NCBI GenBank assembly: GCA_964644845.1
Contig: CAZXXS010000041.1
Location: 18,499 to 82,498 of the forward strand
Reading direction: 5' to 3'
Source of the DNA: Geothermovivens sp964644845
GTDB lineage: Bacteria > Zhuqueibacterota > Zhuqueibacteria > Oleimicrobiales > Geothermoviventaceae
DNA length: 64,000 nt
In this document: positions 1 to 9,004 of the stretch, piece by piece
Layout of the letters: each line of letters starts with the position of its first letter
Position numbering within the stretch: the stretch's first letter is position 1
Program-made: the position numbers and the translations under genes
Notes under the pieces: generated by a model
What the model was told of the DNA's origin: nothing
Database searches by the model: none
Seen by the model: only the letters and a program-made list of their open reading frames with translations

Positions 1-1
1 A

Positions 2-85
2 GACGCCAAGGACAAGAAGGTACTGGTGACCTTGGCCCAGGTGGACCCGGATCACAAGAAAGAGTACCTGCGCTTCGTACAGTAG
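2..85 (+). CDS. C-terminal end of an unidentified protein (partial)
   Basis: An open frame enters from the left edge and stops at TAG 83-85. The 27 visible residues end in EYLRFVQ and are lysine- and aspartate-rich. A hairpin 25 bases after the stop fits the end of a transcription unit. There is too little sequence to name the product, and the frame itself is supported only by being open and by the terminator-like hairpin that follows. Confidence 0.45.
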   Translation, partial: DAKDKKVLVTLAQVDPDHKKEYLRFVQ

Positions 86-109
86 ATTCCCCGTACCAGA
101 ACGTAACGG

Positions 110-130
110 TGCTCCCCTCAACGGGGAGCA
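110..130 (+). terminator. Hairpin, probable terminator of the left-edge gene
   Basis: A perfect 8-bp inverted repeat, TGCTCCCC and GGGGAGCA, encloses the 5-base loop TCAAC. No T-run follows on the + strand. It lies between a + strand gene end and a - strand gene end, so it may serve either direction. Confidence 0.5.
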
Positions 131-391
131 TCTGACCAACGCACAAGGCCCCGAAACTGGGCCTCAAAAAGCCGCACCAGGTGGCCGCTTTCTCTGCGGC
201 TGCTGTCGGCGGCAGTGGCCGTTCTGCTTTCTCCGCGAGAGAAAAACCGGCCCGAGTGTGGCTAAGCCTACAAGGGATTGCGAACGGACCTCTGGTCCAG
301 CCTGGCGTTGCACTCCCCCTGACGAGATCTGCACGAGGTCCCCCCTCAGCACTGGCTTTGTGCCATTCATCCCCCCGCCCAGCAGTTCTTC
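131..391. other. Intergenic, no gene seen
   Basis: This is the shared 3' region of two convergent genes. It contains only overlapping short open frames without recognisable protein features. Confidence 0.5.
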
Positions 392-1792
392 TTACAACCG
401 CAGTGCCTCTCCCTGGAAGGGCACGTGCACGTGCCTGTACCCCACCTCCTTCAGGTGCTCAGCGAATTTCAACGACTGGTCCTCGTCGCCGTGCACAAGT
501 TCGATGAGATTTGGCTCGCGCGGTCGGATTTTGCGGATGTAGTCCGTAAGCTCGCGCTGGTCGGCATGGGCACTGAAAGTGTTCATGACCACCACCTCGG
601 CACGCAGGCGGTACTCCTCGCCGAAGATGCGCACCTTCTCCCAGTGATCCACCAGCTTCTTTCCCAGCGTGTTGGCGGCCATGTAGCCCACAATCAGCAC
701 CGTGTTGCGCGGATCCTCGATGTTGTTCTTCAGGTGATGCAGAATCCGCCCCGCTTCGCACATCCCGGACGCGGAAATGATCATGCAGGGCTCTTTCTTG
801 AAATTCAGCTGCTTCGATTCCTCCACGTCGCGAATGTAGCGCAACCGGCCAAAGCCAAAAGGATCTTCGTGTCGGTCGAGAAATTCCAGTGTCTCGCGGT
901 CGTAGCACTCCGGATGGTGCCGAAAGACTTCTGTCACGTTCACCGAGAGGGGGCTGTCCACGTAAATCGGGATCTCGGGGATTTTACCTTCCTCGGTGAG
1001 CACGTGCAGGTGGTAAACGAGTTCTTGCGTACGGCCCACGGAAAAGGCGGGCACAATGACTTTGCCGCCGCGGGCCACGGTGCGATTAATCGTGTCTGCC
1101 AGAGTCTTGGCCGCGTTGCCGTAGGGATCGTGCAGTCGTCCGCCGTACGTGCTCTCGCTGACGAGCACGTCCACATCTTCCAACGGCTCAGGATCGCGCA
1201 GGATGGGTGCGTTGGGCCGTCCCACGTCGCCAGTGAAGGCGATGCGGGTACGCTGGCCATCGCTCAGGATGTCCAGTTCCACCGCCGCCGATCCAAGGAT
1301 GTGGCCGGCATCGCGGAACCTGGCCTTGACGCCGTTGGTCACAAAAAACGTGCGGTTGTAGCTGACCGAAACGAAATTGTCCATGCAACGGACGGCGTCT
1401 TCCCACGTGTAAAGGGGCTCCACCGGCGGCAACCCCTTCTTGGCGTGCTTCTTGTTCACGAACTCGGCGTCCTTTTGCTGCACGTGCGCCGAGTCGCGCA
1501 ACATCACGCTGCAAAGCTCGCGCGTGGCGTGCGTGGCGAAAATGTTTCCGTCGAACCCCTTTTTCACCAACGTTGGGATGTTCCCGCTGTGATCGATGTG
1601 CGCGTGGGTGAGAATCATCACGTCGATGGACTCGGGATCGAAGGGGAAATGCCGGTTCCGCTCTTCCGCTTCCTTTCTGCGTCCCTGGTACAGCCCGCAA
1701 TCGATCAGAATCCGCTTCCCGTTCACCTCCACAATGTGCATCGAACCAGTGACGGTTCGAACCGCTCCCATGAACCAGATCGTGATGCCCAA
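392..1792 (-). CDS. Beta-CASP metallo-beta-lactamase-fold RNA hydrolase
   Basis: A 466-residue protein of the MBL-fold/beta-CASP RNA-processing nuclease family, whose members cleave RNA with two zinc ions in the cytoplasm. The N-terminal segment ARTVTGS-like (GAVRTVTGS) and the zinc motif HAHIDH at residues 63-68 are clear. A beta-CASP region follows (VPAFSVGRTQE), then ISASGMCEAGRI and the C-terminal RNA-binding-type motif FSAHADQ. The length is normal for the bacterial and archaeal proteins often labelled RNA-specificity exonuclease or CPSF-like. The start is TTG at 1792, preceded by AAAGGAA; the next ATG would remove the first strand. It stands alone on the - strand. Family assignment is firm; the actual substrate is unknown. 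Confidence 0.9.
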   Translation of the reverse strand: MGITIWFMGAVRTVTGSMHIVEVNGKRILIDCGLYQGRRKEAEERNRHFPFDPESIDVMILTHAHIDHSGNIPTLVKKGFDGNIFATHATRELCSVMLRDSAHVQQKDAEFVNKKHAKKGLPPVEPLYTWEDAVRCMDNFVSVSYNRTFFVTNGVKARFRDAGHILGSAAVELDILSDGQRTRIAFTGDVGRPNAPILRDPEPLEDVDVLVSESTYGGRLHDPYGNAAKTLADTINRTVARGGKVIVPAFSVGRTQELVYHLHVLTEEGKIPEIPIYVDSPLSVNVTEVFRHHPECYDRETLEFLDRHEDPFGFGRLRYIRDVEESKQLNFKKEPCMIISASGMCEAGRILHHLKNNIEDPRNTVLIVGYMAANTLGKKLVDHWEKVRIFGEEYRLRAEVVVMNTFSAHADQRELTDYIRKIRPREPNLIELVHGDEDQSLKFAEHLKEVGYRHVHVPFQGEALRL

Positions 1793-3020
1793 GGCTGTTC
1801 CTTTCCCTCTGTTCCTGTCTTTCCCGGCATCTGTCTCGTTGCACCCCCAGTAGGTCTACGGCGGCCCCACCGCACCCAGCGTTGCCAACCTAAACCTTTT
1901 ACCTCTCCTCAGGCTCTGCCCACTGCCGTCGTTCAAGATTCTGCTGGCGAGTCTGTGCGCATTCGGAAAACCCACCCACCAGGCGTGAGCTATTTGAAGG
2001 CAGCGAAGAAAACGGAGGGCAGACTCCTTCGCTGTTCACCGTCCGGCAGGCCGCTCTCCTTCCGCGTTCCTTGAAAGTCGATCACTCATCCGGCGAGCTC
2101 CCCTGCACGGCCCCCTTTCTGATTCTCTCGCAAAGAGCTTAGCAAGGACAGCCTAAAAATGCAAGGGAAAAAATGCCCAGGCGTGTACTGATCAGTCAAA
2201 TAGTTCCCACTCTGTAACCCTACAGGTTAAAGAGTTTCCCCGTCGCAGCCATGGACACCTCGGCGCGGTTTGGCTCCTGCTGGCAAAATCGTTTCCAGGC
2301 CAGGACAAAGGCTCAGAGATCGCTTTGCGTTTCCGCCTGGGATCGGAAATCCCCGGCTCATTCAGATGAAAACCGGTCGAGTCTCGGTCCCGCTTTGGCG
2401 GGTCTCCACCTGAAATAGCCCGGAGATTCAATTCCCGAGCCGCCTGGAGACCGTCCGAAACGCTCAGCTTCCTCCCGTGCTCGCAGGAGGTCAGCTGATT
2501 GCGTAGGCGAGGTCAGGCGCTTAGGCACGGCTTAACCAGAATAGCAATCGCTACGTCCCGCGCCCAACCGCGTTCTTGTGGAGAACTCCTGAAAAATGCA
2601 CCCGCCTTCTCGCACACCGCATTGCGGTAAAGTGCACCTGCCCCGAGCGCAGCCGTGTGCCTGAAAGGGCAGAACAGTCACGAACATGTTCCACGCACCC
2701 CGCTGACTCACCGGTGCACCGGCGGCCCCGGTTTGTTGTGTAAACCACCTCGCCCACCGAAGAAGCAGGCACGAGCGCGAAACGGCAGGTTCTCACCGAA
2801 GCTTCGACGAATTCGCGCTCTGGGGAGCGACGCGCTTCGCCACCCAACGCGCGCGAACGGCTGCAAACATCCTTCGCCCCGGTGGCTGCGCCTCCCAAAA
2901 AGTTCGGCCACACTCGACCAATCACCCTGGTCCACAACACACGCTCTCCACCAGGGGTGGTTGTTGGCAGGCCACACGGAGCTGTCGCAGAGGGATCGAA
3001 TCCCCTCGGCCCCAAAACGC
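1793..3020. other. Long intergenic region without a supported gene
   Basis: About 1.2 kb separates the divergent metallo-hydrolase and trpS genes. Open frames here are short, mutually overlapping and rich in Arg, Pro and Ser, as expected of non-coding GC-rich DNA. Small palindromes occur: ACTGATCAGT near 2187, CCCGC/GCGGG at 2389-2403 and CCGGTGCACCGG at 2711-2722. I found no tRNA, riboswitch or known ncRNA that I could support. Confidence 0.5.
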
Positions 3021-3049
3021 TTGCTTTCTCGCTCGATTCCGTGTATCTT
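3021..3049 (+). promoter_or_regulatory. Sigma70-type promoter of trpS
   Basis: TTGCTT at 3021-3026 and TATCTT at 3044-3049 are separated by exactly 17 bases. The predicted transcript starts near 3056, leaving a leader of about 90 bases before the trpS start codon. Confidence 0.6.
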
Positions 3050-3144
3050 TGGGCAGCAACTTCAACCGGTACAACGGGTAAGGCTGATGCCTGCCCTACA
3101 CGCGATGCACGACGAACAGGCCAAGCTCACCAACAGGAGGACCA

Positions 3145-4128
3145 ATGCGGGTTCTGTCTGGAATCCAGCCTTCGGGTAGCCTTCACCTGGGCAATTACTT
3201 CGGCATGATGCGCCGCATGATCCAGTACCAGGAGAACGAAAACAACACCCTTTTCTGCTTCATCGTCAATTACCACGCGCTAACTACAGTGTTCGACGCC
3301 GAGCTCTTGCGTCGCCAGACCTTCGAGGCAGCGTGTGATTTCCTGGCGCTGGGCATCGATCCGGAGCGCTCCATTTTCTGGGTGCAGAGCGACGTGCCCG
3401 AAGTCACGGAGCTCACCTGGCTCCTTTCCAACGTGACCAGCGTGGGTCTTCTGGAGCGCGCCCATTCGTACAAGGACAAGATCGCCAAAGGCATTGTGCC
3501 CAATCACGGTCTTTTCAGCTACCCGGTCCTCATGGCTGCCGACATCCTGCTGTTTGGTGGCGAACTTGTCCCCGTGGGTAAGGACCAAAAACAGCACCTG
3601 GAAATGACCCGCGACATCGCCATCAAATTCAACAACACCTACGGCGAAACCTTTGTCGTCCCGGAGCCGGACATTCCAGAGGATGTGGCTCTGGTGCCTG
3701 GCATCGACGGCCAGAAGATGTCCAAGTCCTACGGCAACACCATCGAGATTTTCGCCGACAAGGAGACCCTGCGGCGCAAGGTCATGTCCATCGTCACCGA
3801 CTCCACTCCGGTGAACGAACCTAAGGATCCCGACAAGTGCAACCTGTTCGCCATTTACAGCTTGTTCCTTACGCCGGAGCAACGCGAAGAACTGCGCCAG
3901 CGCTACCTCAAGCCCGGCCTCAAGTACAGCGACGTGAAGAAAGAGCTCGTGGAGGTCATCTGGAACCACTTTGCGCCGTACCGGGAGAAACGCGACTACT
4001 ACGTGAGCCACCCTGACGTGGTGTTCGACATTCTCAGGGCTGGCGCCGAGAAAGCGCGAGCCGTTGGCCGGGAGTACCTGGAAAAAGCCCGTCACAACGT
4101 TGGACTGGACTACTGGTCAGGCCGGTAG
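3145..4128 (+). CDS. trpS: Tryptophan--tRNA ligase
   Basis: A 327-residue class I aminoacyl-tRNA synthetase that charges tRNA-Trp with tryptophan, using ATP. The N-terminus carries the IQPSG(S)LHLGN signature; HLGN at residues 14-17 is the HIGH-type ATP-binding motif. The second signature is KMSKS at residues 191-195. The length matches bacterial TrpRS (about 330 residues). The start ATG is preceded by AACAGGAGG at a good distance, and the first residues MRVLSGIQPSG are typical of the family. The gene is monocistronic or leads a loose unit with the peptidase gene that begins about 195 bases downstream. Confidence 0.97.
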   Translation: MRVLSGIQPSGSLHLGNYFGMMRRMIQYQENENNTLFCFIVNYHALTTVFDAELLRRQTFEAACDFLALGIDPERSIFWVQSDVPEVTELTWLLSNVTSVGLLERAHSYKDKIAKGIVPNHGLFSYPVLMAADILLFGGELVPVGKDQKQHLEMTRDIAIKFNNTYGETFVVPEPDIPEDVALVPGIDGQKMSKSYGNTIEIFADKETLRRKVMSIVTDSTPVNEPKDPDKCNLFAIYSLFLTPEQREELRQRYLKPGLKYSDVKKELVEVIWNHFAPYREKRDYYVSHPDVVFDILRAGAEKARAVGREYLEKARHNVGLDYWSGR

Positions 4129-4323
4129 CAGAAGGCGGCCATCCGTTCCGTCTTCTCCTCTGATGCACCGGTTCCCCTGCGGAAGACAACCGGCGGTGAG
4201 TCACGCCGCATCGTGTCCCTGCCGCCGGTCTTTTCCCCTTCCCGACCCCACACCGCTGTCGCGGACCCGACCTGCGTTCTCCCGCGGTGGTTTTTCCTCT
4301 CGATTCAGCTCAGGAGGCTCCCC

Positions 4324-6375
4324 ATGAGGAAACGTGTTGTCCTGCTCTTAGCCCTGGCTCTCGGCCTGGTTGCCTCTTCCTTCGCGCTCGGAAAGCGCGC
4401 GATGACCGTGGAGGATCTGTGGGCTGTCAAACGGGTCGGACCGCCGGCCCTGTCACCGGACGGGCGCTGGGTGGCTTTCAGCGTTACGACCTACAGTCTC
4501 GAAGACAACACGGGCACATCCGACATCTGGATGGTGTCGGTGGACGGAGGTGAACCGATCCGGCTTACAACCCACCCGGCGCGCGACAGCCAGCCGCGCT
4601 GGAATCCTGCCAACCCGACTGAGCTGGCTTTCGTTTCCAGTCGTGACGGGAAACCGCAAATCTACCTCCTCTCGCTCACCGGCGGCGAAGCCCGACGTCT
4701 TACGAACATCCCCACCGGGGTCGGCAGTTTTGTGTGGGCACCCGACGGCAGGCATCTGGCCTTAACCTCGCGCGTTTACCCGGGGACCACGCCAGAAGAA
4801 ACGGCCCAGCGTGACAAGGCCCACGCCGAATCCAAGGTCAAAGCCCGTGTCTACACCAGCTTGCTTTTTCGCCACTGGAACACGTGGTGGGACCACAAAC
4901 GCAGCCACGTGTTTGTGTTCGACCGTCAAACCGGAAACTACCACGACGTGACTCCGGGCGATTTCGACACGCCACCGATTGCCCTCGGCGGACCTCAGGA
5001 CTTCGTCTTCTCGCCCGACGGCAGCACGTTGGCGTTCGTGCGCAACACCGACCCCGTCGTGGCCACATCCACCAACAACGACATCTTCACCGTGACCCTT
5101 CCCAACGGCCAGCCCAAGCGGCTTACGACGTCTCGGGCCAACGACAACAGTCCAAGCTACTCGCCCGGTGGGCGCTTTTTGGCCTACCTGGCCATGGCGC
5201 GACCCGGCTTCGAAGCGGATCAGCTCGACCTCATTCTCCTGGACCGCAAGACGGGACTGCGCCGCAACCTGACCGCCGATTTCGACCGCGACGTCCACGA
5301 ATTCACGTGGTCTCCCGACGGCAGAACCGTCTTCTTCACCGCCGGCGACCAGGGTCGCACCAAAATCTACCGCCTGGACGTGCGCAGCGGAACCATTCGA
5401 ACCCTGGTGAACGAGCACAGCAGCAGCGGGTTGCAAATCAGTCCGGACGGGCATTGGCTTGTGTTCCGACTACAATCCATGCGTGCACCTTACGAGGTGT
5501 ACCGCGTTCGAACGGACGGCCGAGACCTCCGCCAACTCACGGCTCTCAACGCCGACCTGCTCGCGCAGCTCGAACTTCCGGCTCCCGAGGATTTTTGGTT
5601 CCACAGCTACGACGGCACCCGTGTTCACGGTTTTTTTCTGAAGCCGCCGTTCTTCCGTTCCGGCCACAAGGTACCCCTGGTGTTTCTGATTCACGGTGGT
5701 CCTCAGGGCATGTGGTCGGACGTTTTCCACTTCCGGTGGAACTCCGAGCTCTTTGCGGCTCCAGGCTACGCCGTGGTGGAAATCAACTTCCGCGGCTCGA
5801 AGGGCTACGGCCAGGCCTTCTGCGACGCCGTCAGCAAAAACTGGGGCAACGGCCCGTACCAGGATCTCATGGTCGGTCTGGACTCACTGCTGGCGCGTTA
5901 CGATTTTCTCGACCCAAACCAGGTTGTGGCGGCCGGGGCCAGCTACGGCGGCTTCATGATCAACTGGATTGCTGGTCACACCGACCGCTTCAAAGCGTTA
6001 GTTTGCCACGACGGCGTCTTCGACCAGCGCATGATGTACTACAGCACCGAAGAGCTGTGGTTTCCCGAGTGGGAATTCGACGGTCCGCCGTTCGAGAACC
6101 CGACTCTCTACGAAAAGTGGTCGCCGTCCAACTTTGTCGGGAACTTTCGTACGCCCACGCTTGTGATTCACGGAGAGCATGATTTTCGCGTACCCCTTAC
6201 GCAGGGCTTGGCCATGTTCACAGCCTTGCAGCGGCGCGGCGTACCGTCTAAACTGCTGGTATTCCCAGACGAAGATCACTTCGTTCAGAAACCGCAGAAC
6301 TCCCGGCTGTGGTGGAATACCGTTCACGCGTGGTTCCGTCAGTGGCTGGAACGGGGAAAAGCTGAGGGCAAGTGA
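4324..6375 (+). CDS. Exported S9-family prolyl oligopeptidase-type peptidase
   Basis: A 683-residue serine peptidase. The start ATG at 4324 follows AGGAGG at 4312-4317; an upstream in-frame start at 4213 would put an unlikely leader before the signal peptide. Residues 1-24 (MRKRVVLLLALALGL, then ASSFA) form a signal sequence, so it acts outside the cytoplasm. The middle is a WD40-like/TolB-type beta-propeller with repeated LSPDGRW, FSPDG and WSPDGR strands. The C-terminal alpha/beta-hydrolase domain has the catalytic triad Ser540 (GASYGG), Asp620 (GEHDFRVP) and His652 (DEDHF). The closest type is acylaminoacyl-peptidase or dipeptidyl-peptidase-like S9C. A role in scavenging peptides is inferred. 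Confidence 0.93.
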   Translation: MRKRVVLLLALALGLVASSFALGKRAMTVEDLWAVKRVGPPALSPDGRWVAFSVTTYSLEDNTGTSDIWMVSVDGGEPIRLTTHPARDSQPRWNPANPTELAFVSSRDGKPQIYLLSLTGGEARRLTNIPTGVGSFVWAPDGRHLALTSRVYPGTTPEETAQRDKAHAESKVKARVYTSLLFRHWNTWWDHKRSHVFVFDRQTGNYHDVTPGDFDTPPIALGGPQDFVFSPDGSTLAFVRNTDPVVATSTNNDIFTVTLPNGQPKRLTTSRANDNSPSYSPGGRFLAYLAMARPGFEADQLDLILLDRKTGLRRNLTADFDRDVHEFTWSPDGRTVFFTAGDQGRTKIYRLDVRSGTIRTLVNEHSSSGLQISPDGHWLVFRLQSMRAPYEVYRVRTDGRDLRQLTALNADLLAQLELPAPEDFWFHSYDGTRVHGFFLKPPFFRSGHKVPLVFLIHGGPQGMWSDVFHFRWNSELFAAPGYAVVEINFRGSKGYGQAFCDAVSKNWGNGPYQDLMVGLDSLLARYDFLDPNQVVAAGASYGGFMINWIAGHTDRFKALVCHDGVFDQRMMYYSTEELWFPEWEFDGPPFENPTLYEKWSPSNFVGNFRTPTLVIHGEHDFRVPLTQGLAMFTALQRRGVPSKLLVFPDEDHFVQKPQNSRLWWNTVHAWFRQWLERGKAEGK

Positions 6376-6711
6376 GCGGCTGGGAGCGTGTGGGCGTGCA
6401 GAGCCAAGGCGTGGTGGAGAAAACCGCGTTGTTTCACACGGGCCGACAACAAGCTAAGCCAGGTTGGTCAGCGGGTGCGCGTCGGTCTCCATCTCGTTGA
6501 GCGTGTGAGTCACTCGGGTGCCCCCGAGCGCAAGAAGGGCAACCGCTTTCCGGCCCGGCCGTAGCAGGCGGGCTGGCGGCCGCTACGGACTTAGCACAAA
6601 AAGCAGGAACAGGGCAGCGCCGAAAAATCGACGCCCGGACTCGCCGGTTTCCAACTCTGAGACAAACGCGAAGGGGGAAGTAACGGCGGAAGGCAGTACA
6701 CCGCGACACAC
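6376..6711. other. Intergenic, no gene seen
   Basis: This stretch lies between the peptidase stop and the ribosome-binding site of the small lipoprotein gene. An open frame continues upstream of the lipoprotein start from 6518, but its added residues have no signal-peptide character. No clear promoter was recognised. Confidence 0.4.
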
Positions 6712-6721
6712 GGAGGATGCT

Positions 6722-7414
6722 TTGAAAACAAACCGTCCGATTTTGTTGCTCGCAACGCTGTTGGCCGCGTGGACGGCCCTGCTCGTGTCGTGTACAAGCC
6801 CGAACGACCCGCAAGAACGTTACGACGGCGAGTGGTACGGCCACTTCGAGACGGACAACCGCCTCTACTTCCGAATCGCTTACGATCGGGTCCAGAAAGT
6901 CAGCATCGACGGCGGCGAGGAGCCCATCTTGTTCCCTCTTGGGAACGAGGTGACCGACGCGCGTTTCCGGGTGTACCTTCGCGAACGCGACATCTGGCTG
7001 GAGGGCCACTTCACGGACATGAACAAAGCTGAGGGCACACTGCACGCGTACGGCGCCGTGTACTCGTGGTCAGCCATCAAAGCCAAGACAAAGAACGGAC
7101 GGCTTCTGGTTGAGGAAAGCTACTTCTGGGAACCCCACGTGGTTCATCTCGCTGGCCGGTCGCGGGGCAAACTGTTGCTCGAGAAGATCGACCTGACCCG
7201 AATGGTCAAACACCACTACCAGCTCTACTTCACAGAAGACAACAACCAGCTCAAGGTGTCCATCGGGGACCTCAACCGGGGTCTCTGGCTTTTCTACGAG
7301 GTTGCCTACCAGGATTCCATGCACCTGGATTTCGACGGCATTCGTCTTACCCTGATCGAGGACCCCCAGTCACCCTTCGGACCTGACGACGTCTACGAAT
7401 TCTGGTACGAGTAG
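6722..7414 (+). CDS. Small lipoprotein of unknown function
   Basis: I do not recognise this protein. The start is taken as TTG at 6722 because GGAGG at 6712-6716 sits five bases upstream and translation from there gives a clean lipoprotein signal: MKTNRP, a hydrophobic stretch, and the lipobox LVSC. Starts further upstream at 6518 would bury the signal. The mature part of about 205 residues is acidic and aromatic-rich with alternating strands (GEWYGHFETDNRLYFRI), suggesting a beta-sandwich or lipocalin-like fold. It is presumably membrane-anchored on the periplasmic side. It is followed directly by a strong hairpin. Confidence 0.75.
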   Translation: MKTNRPILLLATLLAAWTALLVSCTSPNDPQERYDGEWYGHFETDNRLYFRIAYDRVQKVSIDGGEEPILFPLGNEVTDARFRVYLRERDIWLEGHFTDMNKAEGTLHAYGAVYSWSAIKAKTKNGRLLVEESYFWEPHVVHLAGRSRGKLLLEKIDLTRMVKHHYQLYFTEDNNQLKVSIGDLNRGLWLFYEVAYQDSMHLDFDGIRLTLIEDPQSPFGPDDVYEFWYE

Positions 7415-7422
7415 CAGACTGC

Positions 7423-7450
7423 GAGCCGCTCCCTGTTCGGGGAGCGGCTC
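7423..7450. terminator. Strong hairpin terminator between convergent genes
   Basis: GAGCCGCTCCC and GGGAGCGGCTC pair around a short loop, with TTCCTTTC following on the + strand. It ends the lipoprotein transcript and, being symmetrical, may also stop the radical SAM operon arriving from the right. Confidence 0.8.
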
Positions 7451-7489
7451 TTCCTTTCGCCTTGCGCAGCCTCCCGTACAGCCCGCTAC

Positions 7490-8959
7490 CTACGCCGCCT
7501 TGGCCGTACCTTTGGCCTTCTCGGCAGCCATTACTTCCCGTTCCCAAACCGGGTCCAGGAGTTCCCGCAGTCTCTTGTCGTAGTTGAGCAGGCGCTTGCG
7601 GTAGTCCGCGTCGGCCATGGCGCGTTTTGCGTCGTCGTCCAGTGGCCGGGCCTCAAGGCGCTCGATGGCTCTGTGGGCGAACTTGTAGTGATCGCGGATT
7701 GGGCAGGGCAGGAAGAAGTTTTTCACCTCGGGGGCTGGCCGGCGGTACCCGTACGCGTCCTGCCACTTCCGAATTGCTTTGAAGAAGGGCGAGTCCAGCG
7801 CGTCGCTCAGCGTCCCGCCGCGTTTGTAAATGTCGTAGACGTTGTCCACGTAGTAGGGGAAAAACACGCAAGGCGCAATGTTGCCGTTCCAATCGATGTA
7901 AAAGTAGCCGCCGGAACGGCCCGCCGAAATGCACCCCACCGACATCGGACCGCCGTTCCAAAAGTCGATCAAGAAGAGCTTCATGTCGTAGATCATCTTC
8001 AGCTCCTGCTCCAGCATCCAGCGCCGTTGCTCGGGCGTCACCATCAGGTCCAGGGTGTAGCTACGCCCGATGGGCATGTACTGGAAAATCCATCCGTAGA
8101 TGGCTCCCTGCTTGTTGAAGAAAAAGTCCATGAAATCCTCGGAGAGCACGATCTCCGCGTTCAGGCGCGTGGCCGTAACCGAAATGCCAAAGGGCACGCC
8201 CTCCTCGCGCAGATTTTCCATGGCCTGAAGGATCTTCCGGAACACTCCCTTGCCGCGGCGCGCGTCGGTTTGCTCCTCCCAGCCCTCTACAGAAATGGCA
8301 GGTGTCACGTTGCCCAGTTCCGCAAACCGTTTCGCTACGTCCCGAGTGATCAGCGTTCCGTTGGTGTACATCAGGAAGTAGTTGTCCTGGTTGTCGGCCA
8401 GCCAGTCGAACAGGGTTTTGCCCTCGCTCTTGTACATCAACGGTTCTCCCCCGGAAATCACGGTGAAGTGCGATCCCCACTCCTCCCGTTTGTCGTGCAT
8501 AATTCGCTGCAGAACGGTGTAAGAAATGGTTTCGTTGTTCTTCGCTGAACTGGCCGCGTAGCAGCCGATGCAGCGCAGGTTGCAGGTCTTCGTGGGACTG
8601 ATCAGCACGAAGGACGGGGGGCCATAACCGTGTTTCTCCTTGAACGGTTTTTGCCGTTCGGACTCACCCATCACGACTTGGCCGATGAAGTTCTTGATGA
8701 CCGCGCGTCGCACTTGAGGCGAAATCCGGCCATCTGCCAGCGCACGGTCGATGGAGTAGAGCAAATTCCGCAATGCCAGAAAACGCAACTCCTGCACGCG
8801 TTGCGGTCGGTCATCTTTGTTTTCAACGAAGAAATTGTGGTAAAGCTGCTTCTCCCCCTGTTTCAGGGCCAGATGCCGAACGGTCGACGACCGAAGCGCA
8901 CGGTCAAGCAGTTCCGTCGACACTGCATGCCAGATGGGTTCCAGACGCAACACTTGCAT
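7490..8959 (-). CDS. Radical SAM protein with SPASM-like C-terminal cysteines
   Basis: A 489-residue cytoplasmic radical SAM enzyme. The cluster motif CNLRCIGC (Cys126, Cys130, Cys133) follows a helical N-terminal extension of about 115 residues, and the SAM-binding SGGEP motif follows it. Further cysteines in GCISAG, APCVFF and LPCPIRD near residues 340-430 look like ligands of an auxiliary iron-sulfur cluster, as in SPASM or twitch proteins. The start ATG follows AGGAGG. It lies 45 bases downstream of a cobalamin-binding radical SAM gene, so the two are probably cotranscribed. The substrate cannot be told from sequence; peptide, heme or lipid modification are all possible for this class. 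Confidence 0.88.
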   Translation of the reverse strand: MQVLRLEPIWHAVSTELLDRALRSSTVRHLALKQGEKQLYHNFFVENKDDRPQRVQELRFLALRNLLYSIDRALADGRISPQVRRAVIKNFIGQVVMGESERQKPFKEKHGYGPPSFVLISPTKTCNLRCIGCYAASSAKNNETISYTVLQRIMHDKREEWGSHFTVISGGEPLMYKSEGKTLFDWLADNQDNYFLMYTNGTLITRDVAKRFAELGNVTPAISVEGWEEQTDARRGKGVFRKILQAMENLREEGVPFGISVTATRLNAEIVLSEDFMDFFFNKQGAIYGWIFQYMPIGRSYTLDLMVTPEQRRWMLEQELKMIYDMKLFLIDFWNGGPMSVGCISAGRSGGYFYIDWNGNIAPCVFFPYYVDNVYDIYKRGGTLSDALDSPFFKAIRKWQDAYGYRRPAPEVKNFFLPCPIRDHYKFAHRAIERLEARPLDDDAKRAMADADYRKRLLNYDKRLRELLDPVWEREVMAAEKAKGTAKAA

Positions 8960-9004
8960 GATTCCGCCCTCCTTTTGCTGACAGCTTCAATTCCCTTGCA
9001 ACCC

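Noticed and set aside
420..436. GCACGTGCACGTGC repeat considered as a parS or operator
   Set aside because: It lacks the TGTT and AACA arms of parS and lies inside the 3' coding part of the metallo-hydrolase gene.
425..2074. A 549-codon open frame on the + strand opposite the metallo-hydrolase
   Set aside because: It mirrors the real gene, is His- and Val-rich in the manner of antisense frames in GC-rich DNA, and shows no domain.
2300..2440. Possible c-di-GMP riboswitch-like GCAAAGC segment on the - strand
   Set aside because: Only one of the conserved pairing elements was present and the distance to the downstream gene is several hundred bases.
2985..3015. A tRNA T-arm-like stretch (GGGATCGAATCCCC) upstream of trpS
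   Set aside because: The loop is not TTCRANY in register, no matching acceptor or anticodon arm could be folded on either strand, and the match is explained by a short palindrome.
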